Assembly (NCBI GenBank): GCA_002428985.1
Contig: DIYL01000047.1
Location: forward strand, 186,001 to 250,000
Direction: 5' to 3'
DNA length: 64,000 nucleotides
DNA from: Anaerolineales bacterium UBA6055
Lineage (GTDB): Bacteria > Chloroflexota > Anaerolineae > Aggregatilineales > Phototrophicaceae
The notes beneath the pieces were generated by a model. That model did no database searches and was not told where the DNA came from. It saw nothing but the letters and a program-made list of their open reading frames with translations. Shown here piece after piece: positions 1 through 8,461 of this stretch. The translations under genes and the position numbers were made by a program. How positions within the stretch are numbered: the first letter of the stretch is position 1; every line of letters starts with the position of its first letter.

Positions 1-1
1 A

Positions 2-1366
2 GCGACCCTCTCCAAATTATCACACGAAATGTTTACCAGCGATGAAACTGGACAGCTACTCGAAGATGCAGCTAAAGAAGTTGGTGATGATTACGATAGT
101 GATGCTGCCAGTATGGTGCGTGTTGTTCAAGAAGATTACGATGAAAGTACAAAGCTCCCAACAGAATGGGTTACAGAATTTACTGAACTCACCTCAAAAG
201 CCGATAGTATCTGGGTGAAAGCCCGCCAAGATGCAGACTTCTCACAATTCCAAGGGACACTGGAACGTATTGTCGAGATGGTGCGCCAAAAAACAGAATT
301 ACTCGGCTATGACGATCATCCATACACGGCATTGCTGAACCAATACGAACGTGGCATCACAACCACACAGGTAAAACAAATTTTTGATGATCATAAACCG
401 GGGCTAATCGACCTCATCGCAGGGATTACAGAAAATGCCGATCAAGTTGATGACAGCATTTTGCGCCGTCCGTATAATGTTGATAAGCAACGTGACTTCG
501 GTTTAAAAATGATTGAAGCATACGGCTTCGACTTTAATCGGGGGTATCAAGCAATCTCGGTGCATCCGTTCTGTACACATTTTTCCAGCAACGATGTGCG
601 TATTACAACCCGCTTTGAATCCAACTTCTTGAATCCTGCATTATTCGGCATGATGCACGAAGCCGGACATGGTATGTATGAACAGGGTATCGGACAGAAT
701 TTAGAAGGTACACCACTCGCTAGCGGAACATCCCTCGGTGTTCATGAATCGCAATCCCGCATGTGGGAAAATCTGGTCGGGCGTAGCAAAGGCTTCTGGT
801 CATGGGCACTGCCACAACTTAAAGAAACCTTCCCACATCTCGAATCTGTTGATCTCAACACCTTCTATAAAGCCATCAACAAATCAGCACCATCATTCAT
901 TCGTGTCGAAGCCGACGAAGTAAATTACAACTTACACATCATTTTGCGCTTTGAAATTGAGATGGACTTGATCACAGGCGATCTCGCGGTCAAAGATGCG
1001 CCTGAGGCGTGGAATACTAAGTTCGAGGAATTCTTTGGTATTATCCCAACAGATGATGCCAAAGGTGTGTTGCAAGATGTCCACTGGTCATATGGTATTC
1101 AGGGGTACTTCCCAACTTATGCACTTGGCAACTTGCTCTCGGTACAATACTACAATAAAGCCGTCGAAGCACATCCGAATATTCCATCAGATATTGCAAA
1201 TGGTAAATTTGACACCTTACTGACATGGTTGAATGAGAACATTCACCAACACGGACGTAAGTTCACCAGCGACGAATTAACCCAAAAAATCACAGGCGAA
1301 AGCATTCAATCGCGTGATTATCTGGATTACCTCACCACCAAATATAGCGACATCTACGGACTATAA
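2..1366 (+). CDS. M32 family carboxypeptidase (Taq carboxypeptidase-like), 5' end outside window
   Basis: Zinc metallocarboxypeptidase that removes C-terminal residues from peptides in the cytoplasm. The frame is open from the first bases of the window, and codons before the first ATG (29) read as a typical family N-terminus, so the gene begins upstream. The M32 signatures are all visible: HEAGH zinc site at about residue 219 of the visible part, then HESQSR, then the EADEVNYNLHI block. Family members are about 500 residues and about 454 are visible, so perhaps 45-50 are missing. It is followed by a palindrome at 1386-1407 and then the cupin gene. The family call is firm; the peptide substrates are unknown. 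Confidence 0.93.
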   Translation, partial: ATLSKLSHEMFTSDETGQLLEDAAKEVGDDYDSDAASMVRVVQEDYDESTKLPTEWVTEFTELTSKADSIWVKARQDADFSQFQGTLERIVEMVRQKTELLGYDDHPYTALLNQYERGITTTQVKQIFDDHKPGLIDLIAGITENADQVDDSILRRPYNVDKQRDFGLKMIEAYGFDFNRGYQAISVHPFCTHFSSNDVRITTRFESNFLNPALFGMMHEAGHGMYEQGIGQNLEGTPLASGTSLGVHESQSRMWENLVGRSKGFWSWALPQLKETFPHLESVDLNTFYKAINKSAPSFIRVEADEVNYNLHIILRFEIEMDLITGDLAVKDAPEAWNTKFEEFFGIIPTDDAKGVLQDVHWSYGIQGYFPTYALGNLLSVQYYNKAVEAHPNIPSDIANGKFDTLLTWLNENIHQHGRKFTSDELTQKITGESIQSRDYLDYLTTKYSDIYGL

Positions 1367-1385
1367 ATAGGATCACAGATAAGTC

Positions 1386-1407
1386 GGGAGTGCAGACGAG
1401 CACTCCC
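1386..1407. repeat. 8-6-8 perfect inverted repeat after the carboxypeptidase gene
   Basis: Arms GGGAGTGC and GCACTCCC around a 6-nt loop. No T-tract follows, so it is not a classic intrinsic terminator. It resembles the palindrome at 10745-10770 and, more loosely, the dispersed GTAGGG-type palindromes elsewhere in the window. It may still act as a 3'-end hairpin for the carboxypeptidase mRNA. Confidence 0.6.
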
Positions 1408-1445
1408 ATATGATGTAAAAACATACAAATAATCGGAGACTGATT

Positions 1446-1811
1446 ATGCCCGATAAAATTAACCTCAGCGGAAAATTTGCGAAATTTAGCGATCACTGGT
1501 CACCCAAAATCTTGACCGAACTCAATGACTTCCACATCAAAGCTGTCAAATTTGAGGGCGAATTTGTATGGCATAAACACGATGACACCGACGAATTGTT
1601 TTGGGTGATTGAGGGCTCATTTACGATGCGCTTCCGCGATAAAGATGTAGTTGTGAATGCAGGCGAATTTATTGTTGTGCCACAGGGCATAGAGCATATG
1701 CCCGTCGCCGATAGCGAAGTCCAAGTTGTACTAATCGAAAAGCAGGGCACACTCAACACAGGCGATGCGGATACCAATGACAAAACAGTTGATAGTTTGG
1801 AGTCCATCTAG
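1446..1811 (+). CDS. small cupin-domain protein
   Basis: A 121-residue single-domain cupin. The first cupin motif carries H43, H45 and E50, and the second (P-Q-G-I-E-H) supplies H84, so the four usual metal ligands are present. Small cupins of this type include sugar isomerases, dioxygenases and ligand sensors, and no reaction can be assigned here. The ATG at 1446 follows a GGAG Shine-Dalgarno sequence. The stop is 2 nt before the next start, so the two genes are probably co-translated. Acidic residues dominate the last 20 positions. Confidence 0.85.
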   Translation: MPDKINLSGKFAKFSDHWSPKILTELNDFHIKAVKFEGEFVWHKHDDTDELFWVIEGSFTMRFRDKDVVVNAGEFIVVPQGIEHMPVADSEVQVVLIEKQGTLNTGDADTNDKTVDSLESI

Positions 1812-1813
1812 GC

Positions 1814-3019
1814 ATGTTCAATCATCTACGTGCCACATTGATTATTATTGCGATGTTGGGATTGTCTATATTACCGACCTACTCACAATCCTTACCACTG
1901 GACGGTCCGCTCATTGCATCAAATACCGTCGAGCTTGACCGCATCATTTTGTATGACATGGCACATGATACCACCCGTGAATTGAGCTTTGGTAATTATT
2001 GGCATCATGTCTGGGATTTTTCGCCGGATGGATGCCGTGTCTTATTCACTATGAGTAACGGCATTCAACCCGCCAAACTCTATTCTGCCCGTATTGATGG
2101 GCGCGACTTGCGCGAGTTGGTACGTTATAGTGATTTACCCGATGATCAATGGGGCATCTGGGAACCGGATTATGCACCGGACGGATCACGGATTGCATTT
2201 ACGATGATACGGGATGAACCCATTGTTGGGACTGATGAGGTTGAACGTGAGTATCATATCGGATGGGTTACACCGGATGGTGGTACACCAGAGTTTTATA
2301 GCCTGACAGGTGAGGAACATTCCCCGCAGTGGTCACCGAATGGTGAATGGCTTGTCTATACATCATATTCGGAGCGTGTGCCCGGTGCTGATGTGTTTTC
2401 GACAGCTGTCCCAACTGACGAACCATTAGAAGGTGTACCCTCTACTAACGATAGCCCGCCATCAACAACAATCAGTGAAGCTGATTTGTGGGTCGTCAGT
2501 GCAGATGGCGAGACAAAATATCCGCTGACGAACTTCCCAACAGGCAATGTTACCAACCCACGCTGGAGTCCGGATTCGGAATTGATTGCATTCATCTTTG
2601 CACCCAGTCCAAGTAATGACACTGTCTGGATGATTGGCAATCAGCAAGGCGCGATCCCAACGCAATTAACCTACGAATGGGGCTTGGTGTTGGATAATAC
2701 GTGGTTGCCCGATAGCACCCATGTGATTACATCTAAGCGTGACTTTAAAGGGATCACTGAAAATCGTTTGTGGAAAGTTCCACTCTTTGGGAATACTGAA
2801 ACCGATTCTACCCGCTATTTGGATGCGCTCGGTTTAGCCCATGCCGATTATCCACGGTTTAGTCCCGATGGAAATTGGTTGGCTGTGCGCAGTGGATATG
2901 AGCTTGCATTAGTGAACTTGAACAATGCGAGTATGGACTGGTTGGATGCGGATATGATCGGCAATACACCAATTGTGTGGAGCCCGAGTGAGTTTGCTGG
3001 CGAGGAAGCCTGTCGTTAA
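1814..3019 (+). CDS. secreted TolB-like/WD40-like beta-propeller protein
   Basis: A 401-residue protein with an N-terminal signal peptide (hydrophobic stretch about residues 7-22, ending near YSQS), so it is likely exported. Repeated motifs of the type FSPDG, YAPDGSRIAF, WSPNGEWLVY, WSPDSELIAF and FSPDGNWLAV recur every 50-80 residues, typical of the PD40/TolB beta-propeller. A Thr/Pro/Ser-rich insertion lies near residue 200. Such propellers usually bind peptides or proteins, and no catalytic motif is visible. It probably shares a transcript with the upstream cupin. Function beyond the fold is unknown. Confidence 0.8.
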   Translation: MFNHLRATLIIIAMLGLSILPTYSQSLPLDGPLIASNTVELDRIILYDMAHDTTRELSFGNYWHHVWDFSPDGCRVLFTMSNGIQPAKLYSARIDGRDLRELVRYSDLPDDQWGIWEPDYAPDGSRIAFTMIRDEPIVGTDEVEREYHIGWVTPDGGTPEFYSLTGEEHSPQWSPNGEWLVYTSYSERVPGADVFSTAVPTDEPLEGVPSTNDSPPSTTISEADLWVVSADGETKYPLTNFPTGNVTNPRWSPDSELIAFIFAPSPSNDTVWMIGNQQGAIPTQLTYEWGLVLDNTWLPDSTHVITSKRDFKGITENRLWKVPLFGNTETDSTRYLDALGLAHADYPRFSPDGNWLAVRSGYELALVNLNNASMDWLDADMIGNTPIVWSPSEFAGEEACR

Positions 3020-3036
3020 TGCAATATGAAGAACGC

Positions 3037-3064
3037 AAAAAGGGACGCTAGTGAGTAGCATCCC
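3037..3064 (-). terminator. intrinsic terminator of rpsD
   Basis: Read on the minus strand, the 8-bp stem GGGATGCT / AGCGTCCC (one G-U pair) is followed directly by TTTTT. It lies 31 nt beyond the rpsD stop codon. On the plus strand the stem has a C-A mismatch and no T-tract, so it mainly serves the minus-strand gene. Confidence 0.75.
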
Positions 3065-3095
3065 TTAGAAAATGCGTTGTAATTGACCTGTAGAA

Positions 3096-3722
3096 TTAGG
3101 TCAAACGGTTGTAGAACTCGACCACCAGCTGAATGTCTACAGGTGTTTGTACTTCACCTTGTTCTGGTAGACGATCAAGAACTGCTTTCATGTTATCACG
3201 GTCGACTGTGATATAAGGTGGGAAGTAAGCGGATTGCTGTACCCACTCTTGAATGTGAACATTCTTTTTCATCTTAGCGTTAACTTCGATAACATCACCG
3301 GGGTTAACTTGGTAAGATGGAAGATCAACACGTCTTTCGTTGATGAGAATGTGACCGTGACCAACAATTTGGCGTGCTGCCCAGATTGTCGCACCAAACC
3401 CTGCTTTGTAGACAAGGTTATCTAAACGACGTTCGAGCAAGGTCAACAGGTTGTTACCGGTTGTGCCGGGCATCAACGCTGCTTTTTTGTAGTAATTACG
3501 CATTTGACGTTCACGTACATTGTAGATGAATGCCAACTTTTGTTTTTCGTCTAATTGGATCGCATAGTTGCTACGACGACCCGAACGGAACGATTTTTCG
3601 CGCCCATGTTCTCCTGGTGGATAGGCACGTTCTTCCATAATGCGTTGATACTTGGGGCGTGGTACGAGCAATTCCCCGAAGCGACGCTGTGGTTTTGCTT
3701 TTGGTCCATGATATGAAGCCAT
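3096..3722 (-). CDS. rpsD: 30S ribosomal protein S4
   Basis: Primary 16S rRNA-binding protein that nucleates assembly of the 30S body and is often a translational autoregulator. The 208-residue length is standard. The N-terminal domain runs through ERAYPPGEHG and the S4 RNA-binding domain through LERRLDNLVYKAGF and ARQIVGHGHILINERRVD. The N-terminus lacks the CxxC zinc ligands, so this is the C-minus form. It is monocistronic with its own terminator (3037-3064), not inside the usual S13-S11-S4-rpoA cluster. An AGAGG sequence lies upstream of the ATG, and two hairpins lie further upstream (3747-3824). Confidence 0.97.
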   Translation of the reverse strand: MASYHGPKAKPQRRFGELLVPRPKYQRIMEERAYPPGEHGREKSFRSGRRSNYAIQLDEKQKLAFIYNVRERQMRNYYKKAALMPGTTGNNLLTLLERRLDNLVYKAGFGATIWAARQIVGHGHILINERRVDLPSYQVNPGDVIEVNAKMKKNVHIQEWVQQSAYFPPYITVDRDNMKAVLDRLPEQGEVQTPVDIQLVVEFYNRLT

Positions 3723-3746
3723 AACTTGACAATACCTCTTTCATTC

Positions 3747-3824
3747 GGGGTGATTGTAACCCCATCTCTGTGTGCTTAGGTTGCAGTATATCGGACAGAA
3801 ATCGGCTAATGATGTTAACCGATT
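3747..3824 (-). promoter_or_regulatory. candidate rpsD 5' leader with two hairpins
   Basis: Two inverted repeats precede rpsD. One has GGGG/CCCC arms around 9 nt at 3747-3763. The other has 10-nt arms (AATCGGCTAA with TTAACCGATT, one mismatch that becomes G-U on one strand) around 5 nt at 3800-3824. If transcription starts upstream of both they would fold in the rpsD leader, where S4 autoregulation would be expected. No promoter could be fixed, so this is tentative. Confidence 0.35.
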
Positions 3825-3992
3825 CTAGCGTTTTTACTAGGGTCAATTGTTGTCAAGGATTGATCTGTCATCAAGTTTTCAGACATAAAGCTCATAAAAC
3901 TGATACAGCGCTTGCATACTGTTCATCATTATCTCATCAATCCGTGTTAAATTTGGTGCATTACGGAATAAATAAGACAACAGGAATGCAAA

Positions 3993-4742
3993 ATGCAACA
4001 ACGTGCCATTGTTCAAATTCAAGATCTCGTCAAAGAATATACCGAAGGCGGTCGCACCCGCACTGTATTGGATAGTGTTAATGCAGATATTTATGAAGGT
4101 GAATTTTTTGTGATGCTTGGTAAGAGTGGTAGCGGAAAAAGCACACTACTCAATATGCTCAGTGGTATCGACTATGCTGACAGCGGTAAGATTTTAATCG
4201 ATGGAACAGACATCACATCCTTAAGTGACACCGAGCAAACCCTCTTCCGCCGTGACAATATCGGGATTGTCTTCCAATTTTTTAATCTTATCCCAACCCT
4301 GACTGTTCTTGAAAATATCACACTCCCTCATGAATTACGTGGTAAAAGTCGGAAAGAAAGCGAGACCCTAGCGCGTCAATTATTAGAGCGTGTTGGACTC
4401 GAAAATCGCGCAGATACCTTCCCAGACAAACTCAGTGGTGGCGAACAACAACGCATTGCAATTGCCCGTGCGCTTGTTCATGAACCCAAAATTGTCTTGG
4501 CTGATGAACCAACTGGTAACCTCGATGAAGACACAGGCGAAAAAGTCTTGGACTTGTTATTAGAGTTGACACGTGGCGCAGGTAAGACGCTCATTATGGC
4601 AACCCATAGCCCAGAAATTGTCCCATATGCCGATCGTGTCTGCCGCATACATGACGGACATCTGCATATTACCAGTGAAAATGTAACCAAATCGACTACT
4701 GGAACTATGCCGGAAGAACCTGAACTTGTAAAATCTATCTAA
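3993..4742 (+). CDS. ABC transporter ATP-binding protein, LolD/MacB/FtsE type
   Basis: ATPase subunit of an MlaF/LolD/MacB-like ABC system. Walker A GKSGSGKST is at residues 43-51, the Q-loop glutamine at 95, the signature LSGGEQQ at 147-153, Walker B at 167-172 and the H-loop histidine at 205. The order and spacing are canonical for an active ATPase. The VFQFFNLIPTLTV stretch after the Q-loop is typical of the lipoprotein/macrolide exporter branch, whose members pair with a FtsX-like permease. No such permease is adjacent; the next gene is a HEAT protein 300 bp away. Its partner must lie elsewhere or it is an orphan. Confidence 0.92.
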   Translation: MQQRAIVQIQDLVKEYTEGGRTRTVLDSVNADIYEGEFFVMLGKSGSGKSTLLNMLSGIDYADSGKILIDGTDITSLSDTEQTLFRRDNIGIVFQFFNLIPTLTVLENITLPHELRGKSRKESETLARQLLERVGLENRADTFPDKLSGGEQQRIAIARALVHEPKIVLADEPTGNLDEDTGEKVLDLLLELTRGAGKTLIMATHSPEIVPYADRVCRIHDGHLHITSENVTKSTTGTMPEEPELVKSI

Positions 4743-5045
4743 ACACGTCTGTACAATTTTGGGACATTTCCTAAATTCTGTTGTAGATATAATGTGCGAT
4801 AATAAAAAGTAATAGTAAAATAGATGTAGCTAGTTGACTTTTACTCTGTTGCTATTAGCTGAATGTTCTAAAAGAGTGACGAAAGGATTTGACAACATAC
4901 CGAGTTGATTGGTTAACCACTTATTCAGTGATAGTTTCTGTCAAAAGCCAGTAGCCATACTTAGAATTTTTTCTAGCATTTATTTTGTAGTATGTGCTGT
5001 GATCCACGGCAATGTAGAACGTAAACAGGCGAAAGGCAAACGCCA
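4743..5045. other. 300-bp intergenic stretch, no gene seen
   Basis: AT-rich spacer between the ABC ATPase and the HEAT protein. Short open frames here lack a convincing ribosome binding site. A TAGATATAAT-like -10 is present near 4783-4792, but no -35 at suitable spacing was found. Confidence 0.5.
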
Positions 5046-5486
5046 ATGGGTGACCCTGAGATTCAAAAACAAGTCAAATCTATCCTCAGTGAACTCCGTG
5101 ATATAAGCAAAGACAAGCGACGTACCGCTGTCATGAAGTTAGGGATGATTGGTGGTGATGAAGCCGTTCGTGCGCTCATCCGCACCGTCGAAAATACACA
5201 AGAAGACCTCATCGTCAGGGGACGCGCGGCGCTGATGTTGGGAAAACTCAAAGATTCCCGTGCTGTACCAACTCTCATTCGTGCACTAGATGCACCTGGA
5301 TTCCAAACTCCGATTAATGCGGCGCAAGCCCTCGGTAAAATCGGCGATGTACGCGCGATTGATGCACTCGTCAATCTTGCGGATACAAGTCGTGATAAAA
5401 CACGTCATGTCGCCCTTGATGCCCTTAAGCAACTTGGCTATGAATTTAATAGCGAAGAAAATGCTGAACCGGAACCCGAGTTATAG
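5046..5486 (+). CDS. HEAT-repeat protein
   Basis: A 146-residue alpha-helical repeat protein. Units of about 31 residues with the pattern (A/D)AVRALI, SRAVPTLIRAL and VRAIDALVNL, separated by RAALMLGKL, NAAQALGKIGD and HVALDALKQLG, match PBS-lyase-type HEAT repeats. These form scaffolds for protein interaction and carry no catalytic residues. A short acidic tail (Glu/Pro) ends the protein. It is preceded by AAAGG and followed by a clear intrinsic terminator, so it is a single-gene unit. The same repeat class is fused to an MFS transporter at 10792-13062. Partner unknown. Confidence 0.8.
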   Translation: MGDPEIQKQVKSILSELRDISKDKRRTAVMKLGMIGGDEAVRALIRTVENTQEDLIVRGRAALMLGKLKDSRAVPTLIRALDAPGFQTPINAAQALGKIGDVRAIDALVNLADTSRDKTRHVALDALKQLGYEFNSEENAEPEPEL

Positions 5487-5529
5487 GCGATAACAATCAA
5501 CTCCATATCATAATTGAATCATTAACAAA

Positions 5530-5555
5530 AGCGGACCAATTGGTTCGCTTTTTGT
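5530..5555 (+). terminator. intrinsic terminator after the HEAT gene
   Basis: Stem AGCGGACC / GGTTCGCT (one G-T wobble) with an AATT loop, followed by a T-rich tail. It begins 43 nt past the HEAT stop codon. Confidence 0.8.
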
Positions 5556-5706
5556 TTAATTAATATGCCCCATTGAAAAATAAAAGTAGCCGATACACGA
5601 CTGTAATAAGCCAAGTAACTACTGAATTTGCTGTTATTGAGCAGCTATTTATACTTGCCTTATAAATATGAGAAAAATATGAGTAATGCAGAATGTAATT
5701 TGTTTT

Positions 5707-5752
5707 TTGAAAGGGTTTCAATAAAATGCATATAAATTTGAAAGGGTTTCAA
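5707..5752. promoter_or_regulatory. two identical TTGAAA-GGG-TTTCAA palindromic operators
   Basis: Perfect 15-bp palindromes (6-3-6) at 5707-5721 and 5738-5752 are 31 bp apart centre to centre, close to three helical turns, so both face the same side of the DNA. The second ends 5 nt before the TetR ATG and contains the AAAGGG that would act as its Shine-Dalgarno sequence. They are the likely binding sites of the adjacent TetR protein. Binding is inferred from position and symmetry. Confidence 0.65.
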
Positions 5753-5757
5753 AAATA

Positions 5758-6486
5758 ATGGTCACATCAAAAGTAAAGCTCAAACAACAGAAAATGCGAC
5801 AAGATATAAAGTCAACCGCGTTTCGAATAATTGATGAAACTGATGTGATAGATGTGAGTATGAGTGCAATCGGAAAAGCATTAGCAATGCGCACATCTGC
5901 ACTCTACTACTATTATGAAAACCGAGAAGCACTAATCACAGAGATGATTGTTGATGTATATGCCGACCTAAGGCAAGCTTTAAAATCATTACTTGATGCA
6001 CATGCAGAATATGATGTTGCGACACAAATCTGGTTGAATTCTCTAAATTACAGAGCATGGGCTGTTGCAAATCGTACAGAGTATAAGTTTGCTTTTATTA
6101 GTCCCATTTCGAATTTTGAGTTAGCACCGGATATATCTTTACGCGAAGAAAGATCAATGGGTGCGATGACTGTCGAGTTGTTATTGGAAGCCGAGCAAAG
6201 TGGCTTCTTAAATAAAGAGTCGGATTTTTTGAAATTACCTGAATCACTCTTAGATCAGTTCGAGCCTGTGCGATACGAGTTTGGTTATGATCTTCCGCCG
6301 CATTTGCTTTACATGACATTTGTCGTTGGTACATTTGTAAGAAACTTAGTATCCCAAGAAATAAATGATGTTCATGCTCCTGTAATTACAGATTACGAAA
6401 TTTATTATCGGCATACTGTTTTTACATTTTTAAAATCAGTAGGTATCCAATTATCTGAGGAGGTGAAATGGATGACAATTGAGTAG
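5758..6486 (+). CDS. TetR family transcriptional regulator
   Basis: A 242-residue one-component regulator. The N-terminal HTH spans about residues 15-60, with the TetR-typical ending ALYYYYENREALITEMI, followed by an all-helical ligand-binding domain that fits the WHG/TetR_C_33-type family. The start is set by the ATG directly after the second operator palindrome. It probably represses itself and the downstream cytochrome c and nitroreductase genes. The ligand is unknown; the downstream genes suggest a redox-active or nitroaromatic-like compound, which is inference. Confidence 0.85.
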   Translation: MVTSKVKLKQQKMRQDIKSTAFRIIDETDVIDVSMSAIGKALAMRTSALYYYYENREALITEMIVDVYADLRQALKSLLDAHAEYDVATQIWLNSLNYRAWAVANRTEYKFAFISPISNFELAPDISLREERSMGAMTVELLLEAEQSGFLNKESDFLKLPESLLDQFEPVRYEFGYDLPPHLLYMTFVVGTFVRNLVSQEINDVHAPVITDYEIYYRHTVFTFLKSVGIQLSEEVKWMTIE

Positions 6487-6500
6487 ATGATTTTCTATAG

Positions 6501-6668
6501 CAAGAGGCTGAGGATTTCTGTCAGCTTGGCGGCAATTCAGAAAAACCAGCCCATGCATATTTGTATCTATCTAATTTACACCATGAGTCCGGTGATTGTA
6601 AAGGAAAACACACTAATATATTCGAATTTTATTTCGGATGCAGTTTGTTGACCCTATTGCGATCATAA
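6501..6668 (+). other. 56-codon open stretch without a start codon
   Basis: Between the TetR gene and the cytochrome c gene one frame stays open for 55 sense codons to a TAA at 6666-6668, starting right after a TAG. It has no ATG/GTG/TTG start with a ribosome binding site. The translation includes His/Cys-containing stretches (HHESGDCKGK) and looks less random than typical spacer. It may be the 3' remnant of a lost gene. I do not recognise it. Confidence 0.25.
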
Positions 6669-6716
6669 CAGTTGTAAACAATGTCAAATACCAACCAGCA
6701 ATCAGGAGTTAGAAGC

Positions 6717-7130
6717 GTGAAAAAACGTATCTATGTCGGGCTTACTGCCTTACTTGTGATCTTTTTAGGAGTAGGAATCACAATATGGACAAATTATTAC
6801 AGCATTGTCGCTGATGTGCGAGAAACGTTCATCAATGTTGATGCGACGGATGCTTATGTATATGGAGAAGTTCTCTTTGAAACACGTGGGTGCGTTTTCT
6901 GTCACACCCTAAGCGAAGCGGGATCTATGGGCATAGTAGGACCTGTACTAGATGGTATTGGAACTCGCTCAGACATCAATCATATCCGTGAATCTATTGT
7001 AAACCCTAATGCTTTGATCGCTACCAATTGTGGCAACCAAATGTGTGAGCCAGATATTATGCCGCAATTTGGCGATGTGTTAGATGAAGCCCAAGTTGAA
7101 GCACTTGTGGTCTATCTAGTTGCTCAATAG
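6717..7130 (+). CDS. membrane-anchored c-type cytochrome (class I, monohaem)
   Basis: Electron carrier outside the cytoplasmic membrane. From the GTG at 6717 the protein has 137 residues: a short basic start, one membrane anchor (about residues 6-25), then CVFCH (C59, C62, H63) for covalent haem c and a Met at about 115 (PDIMPQFG) as probable distal ligand. Two further cysteines (about 105 and 110) could form a disulfide. I chose the GTG because AGGAG sits 7 nt before it; an in-frame ATG at 6681 has no such site. It is the first gene of a pair with the exported nitroreductase-fold protein 58 bp downstream. Confidence 0.85.
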   Translation: MKKRIYVGLTALLVIFLGVGITIWTNYYSIVADVRETFINVDATDAYVYGEVLFETRGCVFCHTLSEAGSMGIVGPVLDGIGTRSDINHIRESIVNPNALIATNCGNQMCEPDIMPQFGDVLDEAQVEALVVYLVAQ

Positions 7131-7188
7131 ACATCTTCACAATAGTAAACCTATCACCCTATCACTATACAACTTAAGGAGAAACATA

Positions 7189-8379
7189 ATGTCTAAAAAA
7201 ATGAGCCGTCGCAAATTCTTGAAGGGATTCGGAGCAGTCTCAGTTCTCGTCGCAGGTGGAGCAGTGTATCGGAGTATTGATCAAGGTGTCTTCTCTTCTG
7301 GTACTGGCTTAGCATATGAAGCTTGGTCAAACTGGCGCACAGACCCGGCAGACGGACCCTTACGTCTCGTACAATCTGCTATTCTCGCATCTAATCCGCA
7401 TAATACTCAGCCATGGTTATTCCATGTAACTGACAACCAGATTTCACTATTCGCAGACCGTCGCAGACACCTCGGCGCTATGGATCCATATCTACGTGAA
7501 ATGACACTTGGATTGGGTTGTGCGCTTGAAAATATGATACTAACAGCTTCTGCAACAGGGTATGAGGCAAATGTTAGCATCGTATCTGGAACGCTAGAGC
7601 TTGCATCTGAGCAAACGGAGATGACAAAAGTTGCTGATATTATCTTATCCCCAGCCCCGATACACTCCAACACACTTTATGATGCCATCCCATTCCGACG
7701 AACAAACCGTTATACATATGATAGCTCACGGTCGGTTGATAACTCTAAGTTGGATGAAATGACAAGCCTGATAGATTTAGACAACATCCGCTTGTTTACA
7801 TATCGTCAGCAGACACCTACGTTTGATACATTTGTGCAACATACTGTTGAAAGCACAGAAGCAATCATAGCCGATGAACAGATGTCCCATGACAACCATA
7901 GATGGGTCAAACAAAGCTGGAATGCTGTTCAGGAAGATAAAGATGGTGTTTATATTGACACATCTGGCGCACCGGCTAGCACACGTACATTAGTGAAAAT
8001 GCTCCCCTCTGTTCCAAGGGATCAGTTTAAAGCTGGGTGGCTCACTAGTACTCAGGAAACTCTTACCACAACTGACATAGTAGGGTTTATTGCTGTACGA
8101 GACCTATATGATCAAGAAATGACATTAAATGCGGGGCGTATTTGGCAGAGATTGCACCTCTGGGGGACTACAAATGGTCTAGCAATGCAACCTATTAACC
8201 AAATGCCAGAAGTTGTTGATCGGTATCGACAATTAGAGCGTACTTCTCGGATAGCAGAAATTATGGACGAATTAACAGGTGATATAACATGGCGACCTAC
8301 ATTTGCATTCCGGATGGGCTATCCACAAAACAATCCACTGCCAAGTGCACGCCGTCCAGTCAACGAAGTAACGGTCTAA
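7189..8379 (+). CDS. Tat-exported nitroreductase-family protein (Acg-like)
   Basis: A 396-residue flavin-type oxidoreductase of the Acg-like nitroreductase group. The N-terminus SRRKFLKG followed by a hydrophobic segment is a twin-arginine signal, so it is exported already folded, probably with FMN bound. The nitroreductase fold shows in LVQSAILASNPHNTQPW near the start of the domain and in the C-terminal stretch around WQRLHLWGTTNGLAMQPINQ. The ATG at 7189 follows AAGGAG and opens exactly at the Tat signal. It lies 58 bp after the cytochrome c gene and behind the TetR gene. A role taking electrons from, or giving them to, the cytochrome is inferred from the pairing. Confidence 0.85.
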   Translation: MSKKMSRRKFLKGFGAVSVLVAGGAVYRSIDQGVFSSGTGLAYEAWSNWRTDPADGPLRLVQSAILASNPHNTQPWLFHVTDNQISLFADRRRHLGAMDPYLREMTLGLGCALENMILTASATGYEANVSIVSGTLELASEQTEMTKVADIILSPAPIHSNTLYDAIPFRRTNRYTYDSSRSVDNSKLDEMTSLIDLDNIRLFTYRQQTPTFDTFVQHTVESTEAIIADEQMSHDNHRWVKQSWNAVQEDKDGVYIDTSGAPASTRTLVKMLPSVPRDQFKAGWLTSTQETLTTTDIVGFIAVRDLYDQEMTLNAGRIWQRLHLWGTTNGLAMQPINQMPEVVDRYRQLERTSRIAEIMDELTGDITWRPTFAFRMGYPQNNPLPSARRPVNEVTV

Positions 8380-8397
8380 TGGCTATAAATTAGCCAT
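8379..8397 (+). terminator. weak hairpin at the end of the nitroreductase gene
   Basis: Arms ATGGCTA / TAGCCAT with a 5-nt loop overlap the stop codon and are followed by TCTTCTTA. It lacks a proper T-run and could be only a partial terminator. Confidence 0.35.
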
Positions 8398-8461
8398 CTT
8401 CTTAGGTCTTATAATCAAAGCATCACTATCATATAACCTCTTGAGTTTGCCTATAATCTTA

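Noticed and set aside
4909..5106. 65-codon frame overlapping the start of the HEAT gene
   Set aside because: It overlaps the HEAT gene in another frame and lacks a ribosome binding site. The HEAT translation shows clear repeats.
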